Positions 1 through 5,560 of a stretch of DNA of 6,533 nt are shown in pieces. How positions within the stretch are numbered: the first letter of the stretch is position 1; each line of letters opens with the position of its first letter. Made by a program: the position numbers and the translations under genes. Location: positions 1 to 6,533 of the forward strand of contig CASEDN010000104.1 of NCBI GenBank assembly GCA_949286645.1, read 5' to 3'. The notes beneath the pieces are model-generated. The model was not told the DNA's origin. It did no database searches and saw only the letters and a program-made list of their open reading frames with translations. The DNA is from an uncultured bacterium. Lineage in GTDB: Bacteria; Bacillota_I; Bacilli_A; RF39; UBA660.

Positions 1-620
1 TAGAAAACCTAGAAGAATTTAAATCTATTACTAAAGCCTTTGAAGAGAGAATGGGACTAGTATCATTAGAAGACTTCTTATATGAAGTAAGTCTTGTCAA
101 TGATAAAGATGAATATAAAGACTCACGTCATAAAGTAAGTCTAATGACTATTCACTCTGTTAAAGGACTAGAATATGATATAGTCTTTGTTCTAGGCCTA
201 GAAGAAGGAATATTCCCACATCGAAACTGTTTAATGAGTGCTAGTGAAACAGAAGAAGAAAGAAGACTTTGTTATGTTGCGATAACTAGAGCGAAAGAAA
301 AACTATATCTCTTAAATGCTAGACGAAGAGTTTTATTTGGTGAAGATAGTATTAATCCTCCAAGTAGATTTATAAGTGAAATAGATGAGAACCTAATAGA
401 TAGTAATACTAAAAAGACAGAAGAAGTTAAACATATTAATAAAGAAGATGTTATTAGAGATGAAGATGTCGACTATAAAGTTGGAGATTATGTGGTCCAT
501 GAACATTTTGGAGCAGGTAAAGTAGTAGATGTTACTAATTCTTTAGTATCAGTTGCTTTTTCTCATCCATATGGAATTAAGAAGTTAATGAAAAATCATA
601 AGAGTTTAACGAAGGTATAA
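1..620 (+). CDS. pcrA: ATP-dependent DNA helicase PcrA/UvrD, C-terminal part (5' end outside window)
   Basis: This is the C-terminal part of a superfamily 1A 3'-5' DNA helicase of the PcrA/UvrD type, which acts in nucleotide excision repair, in clearing recombinase and in removing RNA polymerase from damaged DNA. The frame is open from base 3, so the gene begins upstream. Helicase motif V is at 147-173 (TIHSVKGLE) followed by the VFVLGLEEGIFPH stretch, and motif VI is at 252-311 (EEERRLCYVAITRAKEKLYL), whose arginines contact ATP. A polar linker rich in Lys, Glu and Asp follows. The last ~48 residues (from about 474; YKVGDYVVHEHFGAG) match the PcrA C-terminal Tudor-like domain (DUF3553), known in Bacillus-type PcrA to contact RNA polymerase. 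The C-terminus therefore looks complete, ending in TAA. PcrA is chosen over Rep or UvrD because of this domain and because ligA lies downstream, as in Bacillus. The motor core and Walker A motif are not visible here. Confidence 0.93.
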   Translation, partial: ENLEEFKSITKAFEERMGLVSLEDFLYEVSLVNDKDEYKDSRHKVSLMTIHSVKGLEYDIVFVLGLEEGIFPHRNCLMSASETEEERRLCYVAITRAKEKLYLLNARRRVLFGEDSINPPSRFISEIDENLIDSNTKKTEEVKHINKEDVIRDEDVDYKVGDYVVHEHFGAGKVVDVTNSLVSVAFSHPYGIKKLMKNHKSLTKV

Positions 621-705
621 AAGAAACATCTAGAAAAAACTTCGAACAAGAAAAATGTGAAAAACAGTATAAAATATGTAGGAATTTTGTGAAAAAATAA
701 ATATG

Positions 706-711
706 AGGAGG
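706..711 (+). promoter_or_regulatory. Shine-Dalgarno site for the first nucleotidyltransferase
   Basis: A perfect AGGAGG lies four bases before the ATG at 716 and supports that start. It ends a 95-base gap after the helicase stop. I see no convincing terminator or promoter in that gap, so readthrough from pcrA is possible but unproven. Confidence 0.8.
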
Positions 712-715
712 ACAT

Positions 716-1642
716 ATGAAAGATAAAACATTACTAATCATGGCTGCCGGAATGGGTAGTAGATTTGGAGGACTTAAACAAATAGAACCAGTAGGACCTA
801 ATGGAGAGTTTATAATAGATTATTCTATCTATGATGCTATTAAGTCAGGTTTTAATAAGGTAGTCTTTATCATCAAAGAAGAAAACTATAATATCTTTAA
901 AGAGACTATAGGTAAAAGAGTAGAACCACATATAAAAGTAGAGTATGTTTTTCAAAATAATGATAATATACCTAAAAAGTATCAAGAACTATTAAAAACA
1001 AGAAAAAAGCCTCTTGGTACTGCTCATGCTATACTTTGTGCCAAAGATAAAATTAATGAACCATTCGCAATCATTAACTCTGATGATTTCTATGGAAGTG
1101 ATGCTTATTTAAAAGCAAGTGATTATCTATCTAATTTTAAAGATAAACATTATGGCTTAATTGCCTATCGTCTTGGTAATACCTTAACCGAAAACGGTGC
1201 CGCTAAACGTGGTGTCTGTAAAGTAAATGAAGATAATGAACTAATTACTATAATTGAAAGTAATACTGAACTTGATAAAGATAAAGTAAAAGTATCACCT
1301 TTAAATGGAAGCGCTCCTTTTGAAGTATCAAAAGATACAATCGCTTCTATGAATATGTTACTATTTACTCCTAGTCTATTTAAAATACTAGAAGAAAAAC
1401 TACCTATCTTTTTAGAAGACAATAAAGATAATATAGAGTTATGCGAGTTCTTAATACCAATAGTCTTAAATGAATTATTAGAAGAAAATAAAGTAACAGT
1501 TGATGTTATTGAAACAACTTCTACTTGGTATGGAGTAACTTATAAAGAAGATAAAGAGTTAGTAGTAAATGCAATTGATAAAATGATTAAAGAGGGTATA
1601 TATAACAATAATCTATATGGAGGAAATGATGAAAAAAGATAA
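716..1642 (+). CDS. Nucleotidyltransferase family protein (sugar-1-phosphate NTP-transferase type), copy 1
   Basis: This 308-residue protein looks like a cytoplasmic GT-A fold nucleotidyltransferase (NTP_transferase family), which joins an NTP to a sugar 1-phosphate or similar phosphate to give an NDP-activated precursor and pyrophosphate. The N-terminal signature MAAGMGSRFGGLKQ (residues 9-22) is the nucleotide-binding G-x-G-x-R loop with a lysine further on. A PLGTAHAI segment (99-106) resembles the base-recognition region, and NSDD (121-124) supplies the aspartates expected to bind metal. The C-terminal TSTWYGVTYKEDK block (268-280) is also kept in the second copy. The start is set by AGGAGG four bases upstream and by the fit of the first residues to copy 2. 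No acyltransferase or kinase domain is fused, and no sugar-pathway gene lies nearby, so the substrate cannot be named. It overlaps copy 2 by 14 bases, which suggests translational coupling. The tail after residue 295 differs from copy 2. Confidence 0.87.
   Translation: MKDKTLLIMAAGMGSRFGGLKQIEPVGPNGEFIIDYSIYDAIKSGFNKVVFIIKEENYNIFKETIGKRVEPHIKVEYVFQNNDNIPKKYQELLKTRKKPLGTAHAILCAKDKINEPFAIINSDDFYGSDAYLKASDYLSNFKDKHYGLIAYRLGNTLTENGAAKRGVCKVNEDNELITIIESNTELDKDKVKVSPLNGSAPFEVSKDTIASMNMLLFTPSLFKILEEKLPIFLEDNKDNIELCEFLIPIVLNELLEENKVTVDVIETTSTWYGVTYKEDKELVVNAIDKMIKEGIYNNNLYGGNDEKR
1037..1068 (+). repeat. 32-base identical block shared by the two nucleotidyltransferase genes (copy A)
   Basis: These 32 bases are identical to 1953-1984 in the second gene, in the same frame, and code for the CAKDKINEPFA segment. 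A second identical block of 29 bases is at 794-822 and 1710-1738. Both pairs are offset by exactly 916 bases, while the flanking coding sequence has diverged. They mark a direct duplication and are substrates for recombination or gene conversion. Confidence 0.85.
1619..1623 (+). promoter_or_regulatory. Shine-Dalgarno site that sets the start of the second nucleotidyltransferase
   Basis: GGAGG here lies inside the end of the first nucleotidyltransferase gene. It is five bases before the ATG at 1629, two before the ATG at 1626, and overlaps the ATG at 1617. Only 1629 has normal spacing, and it gives the MKKDKTLLIM start that matches the first copy. Confidence 0.75.
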
Positions 1643-2543
1643 AACTTTATTAATAATGGCAGCAGGTCTTGGAAGTAGATTTGGTGGTCTAAAGCAACTA
1701 GAACCAGTGGGACCTAATGGAGAGTTTATAATAGATTACTCTATTTATGATGCTATAGAAGCAGGTTTTACTAAAGTAGTATTTGTTGTAAAAGAAGACT
1801 TTTATGAAAGTTTTAGAGAGACTATTGGTAAAAGAGTAGAGAATTATATAAGAGTGGAATATGCTTTTCAAAATAATAACTATATTCCAACTAGATTTAA
1901 ATCTTTAATTAATAAAAGAACAAAACCCTTAGGTACTGCCTATGCAATATACTGTGCCAAAGATAAAATTAATGAACCATTCGCCGTAATAAATGCTGAT
2001 GATTACTATGGTAAAGATGCCTACATAAAAGCCAGTTCTTATTTAGATAATATTATTTATAATCATTATGGTATTGTGGGTTATATGGTAAGTAATACCC
2101 TAAGTCCAAATGGAGCGGCTAAACGTGGTGTTATGGAAGTAGGTAATCATAAACTATCTAAAATAACAGAATGTAAAGTAATGAATAAAAAAGGTAAGAT
2201 AATCGCTTCTCCTTTGCATAGTAGTAAGGGTAAAGAATTAGATGAAAATACTTTAGTATGTATGAATCTTTTACTATTTTCTCCTGATATCTTTGATATT
2301 TTAAGTGATGAATTATATTTGTTCTTATCACTTCATGGGAAGGATATTGATAATTTCGAATTTCAGATACCAGATGTCTTAGATACATGCCTTAGAAAAA
2401 ATATTAAAACAATAGATGTTATAAATACAACTTCTACCTGGTATGGTATGACTTATAAAGAAGATAAACCTCTTGTAGTAAATGCCTTAAGAGAAATGAC
2501 TGAAGAAGGACTTTATCCACAGAAACTGTGGAAAAACATTTAG
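1629..2543 (+). CDS. Nucleotidyltransferase family protein (sugar-1-phosphate NTP-transferase type), copy 2
   Basis: This 304-residue protein is a paralog of the preceding gene and probably also forms an NDP-activated compound from a phosphorylated sugar or sugar-like substrate. The first ~45 residues are nearly identical to copy 1, including MAAGLGSRFGGLKQ (10-23). PLGTAYAI (100-107), the metal-site NADD (122-125), NGAAKRGV (161-168) and TSTWYGMTYKEDK (268-280) are also present, so all recognisable catalytic positions are intact and neither copy looks like a pseudogene. Residues 180-260, the likely substrate-side and C-terminal portion, differ much more, which suggests a changed substrate or a homomer/heteromer division of labour. 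The start at 1629 is preferred to 1617 and 1626 on ribosome-binding-site spacing. The tail reads GLYPQKLWKNI, and the DNA coding for it contains two DnaA-box-like sequences. ligA begins 15 bases after the stop, so the two are probably co-transcribed. Confidence 0.86.
   Translation: MKKDKTLLIMAAGLGSRFGGLKQLEPVGPNGEFIIDYSIYDAIEAGFTKVVFVVKEDFYESFRETIGKRVENYIRVEYAFQNNNYIPTRFKSLINKRTKPLGTAYAIYCAKDKINEPFAVINADDYYGKDAYIKASSYLDNIIYNHYGIVGYMVSNTLSPNGAAKRGVMEVGNHKLSKITECKVMNKKGKIIASPLHSSKGKELDENTLVCMNLLLFSPDIFDILSDELYLFLSLHGKDIDNFEFQIPDVLDTCLRKNIKTIDVINTTSTWYGMTYKEDKPLVVNALREMTEEGLYPQKLWKNI
1953..1984 (+). repeat. 32-base identical block shared by the two nucleotidyltransferase genes (copy B)
   Basis: This is the partner of 1037-1068. 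Identity stops at once on both sides (T versus C before, A versus C after), so it is an island of perfect match in otherwise diverged paralogs. Confidence 0.85.
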
Positions 2544-2566
2544 AAAGAAGGAAAAACAGTGGATAA
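2513..2566. promoter_or_regulatory. Cluster of three DnaA-box-like sites at the ligA start
   Basis: A perfect consensus DnaA box, TTATCCACA, lies on the + strand at 2513-2521. On the - strand, 2527-2535 reads TTTTCCACA, which fits the relaxed consensus TTWTNCACA, and 2558-2566 reads TTATCCACT, one mismatch, covering the ligA GTG codon. The first two also form an inverted repeat (CCACAG, 3-base spacer, CTGTGG; 2517-2531). The sites are visible in the sequence; DnaA binding is inferred. Sites one and two fall in codons for the YPQKLW tail of the upstream protein, so coding constraint could explain them. Confidence 0.3.
2546..2552 (+). promoter_or_regulatory. Shine-Dalgarno site supporting the GTG start of ligA
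   Basis: AGAAGGA ends six bases before the GTG at 2559. The next in-frame ATG (2586) would remove the first nine residues, and its upstream AGAAAG is a weaker site, so GTG is preferred. Confidence 0.7.
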
Positions 2567-4556
2567 CAACATTACAATAGAAAGAATGAACTATCTAATA
2601 AAAATACTAGATGAAGCTTCTTATAACTATTATGTTTTAGATAATCCTAAAATAACAGATCAAGAGTATGATGCTTACTATAGAGAACTTGAAACTATTG
2701 AAAGATTACATCCAGAGTGGGTTCTTGATACCTCACCTACTAAAAAAGTAGGAGGAGAAGTAATAGATGAGTTTAAAAAAGTAGAGCATACTATTCCCAT
2801 GCTATCTTTAGGAGATGTTTTTAATGAAGATGAGATAATAGATTTCTTACAGAGAATAGAAAATAGTGGAGTCCATTCTAATTATGTTTGTGAACTAAAA
2901 ATAGATGGGTTATCTGTCTCTTTACACTATGAAAAAGGTATCTTGGTAAGAGCAGCGACTCGCGGTAATGGTGTAATAGGTGAAGATATTACTCATAATG
3001 TTAAGACTATTAAAAGCATTCCTTTAAAATTAAAACAACCTCTTGATATTGAAGTAAGAGGAGAAATATATATGAGTAAGGAAACTCTGGAAAAAATTAA
3101 TAAAGAACGCGCATCTATTGGTGAGAAACCTCTTCAAAATCCTCGAAATGCTGCTGCTGGATCAATTAGACAGCTAGATTCTAAAATAGCCGCAAAACGT
3201 AATTTAGATGCCTTTTTATATCATTTACCTAATCCAGAAGATTATAATATTTCTACTCATCATGAAGCCTTAGAGTTTTTAAAGAGTCTAGGCTTTAAGA
3301 CTAATCCTAATAATAGAATTGTAAAAAATATTGATGAAGTAATGAACTATATTCATGAAAAAGGTGAAATAAGAAAAGACCTTCCTTATGATATAGATGG
3401 TGTTGTTATTAAAGTAGATTCTATTAAAGACCAACAAAAATTAGGATACACGGCAAGAACTCCAAGATGGGCTATTGCCTATAAGTTTCCAGCCGAAGAA
3501 GTCTTAACTAAACTAAATGATATAATCTTTACAGTAGGAAGAACTGGTAAAATAACTCCTAATGCTATTCTTGATCCTGTCCAGTTAATGGGTTCTACTA
3601 TAAGTAGAGCAACTCTTCATAATGAAGATTATGTTATAAGTAAAGGTTTAATGATTCATGACACTGTATCAATTAGAAAAGCAGGAGATGTAATACCAGA
3701 AGTAGTAGAAGCGAAAGTTGAAAGAAGAACAGGAGAAGAAATACCATTTAAAATGATTACTAACTGTCCTATCTGTAATACAAAACTAATAAAGATAGAA
3801 GACCAAGTAGACTATTTCTGTCCTAATCCTAATTGTCCTGCAAGACATATAGAAAGTTTTATTCACTTTGTCTCTCGTCCTGCTATGAATATAGATGGCC
3901 TAGGAGATAGATTAATGGAAGACTTATATAACTTTAAATTTATAAGTACTATTCCAGATATTTATAAATTAAAAGATAAAAAAGATGCTTTAACTAAATT
4001 AGAAGGTTATGGTGAAAAATCAGTTACTAATTTATTAAATGCTATCGAAGATAGTAAAGCTAACTCTCTAGAAAGATTACTATTTGCTTTAGGTATTAAA
4101 AATGTAGGTAAAGAAAAAGCCAAAATACTTGCTAAAACTTATAAAAACATGGATAATTTAAGTAAGGCAACCTATGATGAGTTAGTAGATATTACTGATA
4201 TTGGACCTATTATTTCTAAAAATATAGTAGATTACTTTAATAATATAGATAATCTAAAGATTATAGAAGAATTAAAAGAACTAGGTCTTAATATGGATTA
4301 TATCGGTGAAGAGTTAAATGTTAAAGAAGACTTCCAAGACAAAAGTTTTGTCTTAACAGGAACACTTACTAAGTTAACAAGAGATGAAGCGAAAGCTTTA
4401 ATAGAAAATGCTGGAGGAAAAACAGTAGGTTCTGTATCTAAGAAAACTTATGCAGTAATCGTAGGAGCAAGTCCTGGTAGTAAATATGAGAAAGCTAAAG
4501 AGTTAAATATACCAATATGGACTGAAGAGGAATTTTTAGAAAAAATAAATAGTTAG
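2559..4556 (+). CDS. ligA: NAD-dependent DNA ligase LigA
   Basis: This complete 665-residue bacterial DNA ligase seals nicks in duplex DNA using NAD+ in Okazaki-fragment joining and repair. Domain Ia (about 5-70) has the NAD/NMN-binding pattern YYVLDNPKITDQEYD. The adenylation domain carries KIDG with the AMP-accepting Lys114, then RGNGVIGED, EVRGE, NPRNAAAGSIRQ and DGVVIK. The OB domain spans about 315-400. A four-cysteine zinc finger uses Cys403, Cys406, Cys421 and Cys426. A helix-hairpin-helix region follows (about 445-580, with LEGYGEKS and LGIKNVGKEKA), and a BRCT domain closes the protein (about 591-665). The length is close to the ~668 residues of Bacillus LigA and all key residues are present. 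The GTG start gives an N-terminus that aligns with known LigA proteins. In Bacillus ligA directly follows pcrA; here two nucleotidyltransferase genes separate them. A membrane-protein gene follows after ten bases. Confidence 0.98.
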   Translation: MDNNITIERMNYLIKILDEASYNYYVLDNPKITDQEYDAYYRELETIERLHPEWVLDTSPTKKVGGEVIDEFKKVEHTIPMLSLGDVFNEDEIIDFLQRIENSGVHSNYVCELKIDGLSVSLHYEKGILVRAATRGNGVIGEDITHNVKTIKSIPLKLKQPLDIEVRGEIYMSKETLEKINKERASIGEKPLQNPRNAAAGSIRQLDSKIAAKRNLDAFLYHLPNPEDYNISTHHEALEFLKSLGFKTNPNNRIVKNIDEVMNYIHEKGEIRKDLPYDIDGVVIKVDSIKDQQKLGYTARTPRWAIAYKFPAEEVLTKLNDIIFTVGRTGKITPNAILDPVQLMGSTISRATLHNEDYVISKGLMIHDTVSIRKAGDVIPEVVEAKVERRTGEEIPFKMITNCPICNTKLIKIEDQVDYFCPNPNCPARHIESFIHFVSRPAMNIDGLGDRLMEDLYNFKFISTIPDIYKLKDKKDALTKLEGYGEKSVTNLLNAIEDSKANSLERLLFALGIKNVGKEKAKILAKTYKNMDNLSKATYDELVDITDIGPIISKNIVDYFNNIDNLKIIEELKELGLNMDYIGEELNVKEDFQDKSFVLTGTLTKLTRDEAKALIENAGGKTVGSVSKKTYAVIVGASPGSKYEKAKELNIPIWTEEEFLEKINS

Positions 4557-4566
4557 GGGTGTTATT

Positions 4567-5157
4567 ATGCAAACCGAAGAACAAAAACAAGAAGGCATAT
4601 CAGTAAAACAAGAAAAAAAGATAAAGAAAATATCTACTATTGTTATGATAGTAATATTAGTAATAGGTATTTTAGTTACAACAGATATTCTATTAATAAC
4701 TAAAGCAGGAGTTGGACCATTTCTTGCTATTAGAACAAAAGTCTATGACGATGGTGGCACTAAAGAGTATTATGGACTAGGATATAAAGTAATAAAGTAT
4801 AATCAAAAAGTAGGTAGACGTGATACTGTAATAGGCTCTTGGAGTATAAAGTATAACACTACTCCTGAAACCTTTACAGTAAGAGAACTTGCTTACTCTA
4901 TCATAAACGATAATAACAATCATGTAGGAGAATTTATAAGATTAACAGGAACTATTTCTAGTAAAAATAATAAAAATAATACTATTACTTTAAAATTTAC
5001 TGATGATATAAAAGGTAAATACGATTTAACTGTAAAAGCAATACTTTTATCTAATAATATAAAAGAATTAAATAAAAATGCTCCTATTTCTCTTATTGGT
5101 GTAATTACTGATTATGATAACCAAACCTTAACTATAAAAAATGTTTTTGCCGAATAA
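4567..5157 (+). CDS. Membrane-anchored protein of unknown function with a probable OB-fold C-terminus
   Basis: I do not recognise a named family for this 196-residue protein. A charged N-terminus rich in Lys, Glu and Gln (1-21) is followed by one hydrophobic segment (about 22-46) with no lipobox cysteine, so it is probably a single-pass membrane anchor with the rest outside the cell. A conserved-looking block follows (about 51-96: GPFLAIRTKVYDDGG, KEYYGLGYKVIKYNQK, IGSWSIKY), a pattern I recall from uncharacterised Firmicute proteins. The last ~80 residues alternate beta-strand-like stretches (FIRLTGTI, NTITLKF, ISLIGVI, QTLTIKNV), like the tRNA_anti-like OB-fold found in small envelope proteins; this assignment is an inference. 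An AGGGGTG ribosome site overlaps the ligA stop, so the gene is probably translated from the ligA message. In Bacillus this position holds the lipoprotein gene yerH/camS, but I see no sequence match to it. A strong terminator follows. Confidence 0.8.
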   Translation: MQTEEQKQEGISVKQEKKIKKISTIVMIVILVIGILVTTDILLITKAGVGPFLAIRTKVYDDGGTKEYYGLGYKVIKYNQKVGRRDTVIGSWSIKYNTTPETFTVRELAYSIINDNNNHVGEFIRLTGTISSKNNKNNTITLKFTDDIKGKYDLTVKAILLSNNIKELNKNAPISLIGVITDYDNQTLTIKNVFAE

Positions 5158-5160
5158 AAG

Positions 5161-5200
5161 AATAAAAGTTTTGTAAGATTACTTACAGAACTTTTATTAT
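5161..5200 (+). terminator. Rho-independent terminator closing the ligA transcription unit
   Basis: The arms 5161-5177 (AATAAAAGTTTTGTAAG) and 5182-5198 (CTTACAGAACTTTTATT) pair over 17 positions with one G-U wobble around a four-base loop, ATTA. The 3' arm ends in a U-rich run (CUUUUAUUAU) that can serve as the release tract, and the A-rich 5' arm would give the same on the other strand, so it may act in both directions. It begins three bases after the preceding stop codon. Confidence 0.78.
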
Positions 5201-5216
5201 GTGAAAAATTATTATC

Positions 5217-5248
5217 TTGCAATTTCCTTTAAATAATAGTAGTATAGT
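5217..5248 (+). promoter_or_regulatory. Candidate sigma-A type promoter
   Basis: TTGCAA at 5217-5222 can serve as a -35 element. TAGTAT at 5240-5245 lies 17 bases on, and an overlapping TATAGT at 5243-5248 is a closer -10 match but at 20-base spacing. The position, just after a terminator and about 20-25 bases before the next ribosome site, makes a promoter here likely even though neither hexamer is perfect. Confidence 0.45.
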
Positions 5249-5266
5249 TAAATAACCGGAGGAGTC

Positions 5267-5560
5267 ATGAAAAAAAAGAATAAAAAACTGATACTATCAA
5301 TAGATTTTAAAGAAAAAGAAGTATCTACTTTAAAAAACAATAAAAATATAGAAGAATTGATTGTTCTCCTAGGATCCATACATATTAAAAATATTAAAAA
5401 GTATATTTTAAAAAATAATTATTTACTAAATTATAATATATATGATTTATCTTATGCAATTACTAAAACTTTTAATAAAAAGAAAAATTATTGTATAGTT
5501 AAGAGAATACTAACTAAGAATAAATATGCTATAATTAATAAAAAGGGTGATGTAAAGTGA
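5267..5560 (+). CDS. Small basic protein of unknown function, coupled to the cysteine desulfurase
   Basis: I do not recognise this 97-residue protein. It is very rich in Lys, Asn and Ile and strongly basic. It has no clear signal peptide, membrane helix, metal-binding cysteine pattern or known motif, and its single cysteine lies in KKNYCIVKR (about 73-81). Short alternating strand and helix patterns (KLILSIDF, IEELIVLLGSIHI, NIYDLSYAITKTF) suggest a small folded domain, probably cytoplasmic and possibly nucleic-acid binding from its charge; this is only inference. The gene is supported by GGAGG at 5258-5262, four bases before the ATG, by the upstream promoter candidate and terminator, and by a GTGA overlap with the next gene that implies coupled translation. 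GC is about 17% over 5281-5550 by my hand count, below the ~28% of a ligA sample, so it may be fast-evolving, recently acquired or a degraded relative of an older gene. It is the only gene here ending in TGA. Confidence 0.7.
   Translation: MKKKNKKLILSIDFKEKEVSTLKNNKNIEELIVLLGSIHIKNIKKYILKNNYLLNYNIYDLSYAITKTFNKKKNYCIVKRILTKNKYAIINKKGDVK
5543..5549 (+). promoter_or_regulatory. Shine-Dalgarno site supporting the GTG start of the cysteine desulfurase
   Basis: AAGGGTG lies inside the end of the upstream small gene, seven bases before the GTG at 5557. The GTG gives the expected IYFDNAATT N-terminus of the family, and there is no nearby in-frame ATG upstream of that motif. Confidence 0.7.

Noticed and set aside
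641..673. Possible promoter (TTCGAA ... TATAAA) in the gap between pcrA and the first nucleotidyltransferase
   Set aside because: The spacing would be 21 bases and the -35 match is weak. In such AT-rich DNA a TATAAA alone is not informative. A promoter in the 621-715 gap is possible but not supported.
703..726. Seven-codon mini-ORF starting at an ATG just before the first nucleotidyltransferase
   Set aside because: Its codons are the ribosome site and gene start of the real gene, and it has no ribosome site of its own.
1165..1422. Antisense open frame of 85 codons inside the first nucleotidyltransferase
   Set aside because: It has no family resemblance and lies fully inside a well-supported gene. 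Its Ser/Leu-rich composition is what the reverse of an AT-rich Lys/Glu-rich gene gives.
1617..1628. Earlier ATG starts (1617 and 1626) for the second nucleotidyltransferase
   Set aside because: The only Shine-Dalgarno sequence (1619-1623) overlaps or nearly touches these codons, and the paralog alignment favours 1629.
2158..2388. Antisense open frame of 76 codons inside the second nucleotidyltransferase
   Set aside because: It is a shadow of the real gene, with Tyr/Leu-rich low-complexity composition and no recognisable motif.
4336..4354. 19-base palindrome (AAGACAAAA-G-TTTTGTCTT) at the start of the LigA BRCT domain
   Set aside because: It encodes the conserved-looking KSFVLTG entry to BRCT and has no U-tract after it. 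An internal terminator here would cut off the ligase, so chance is more likely.
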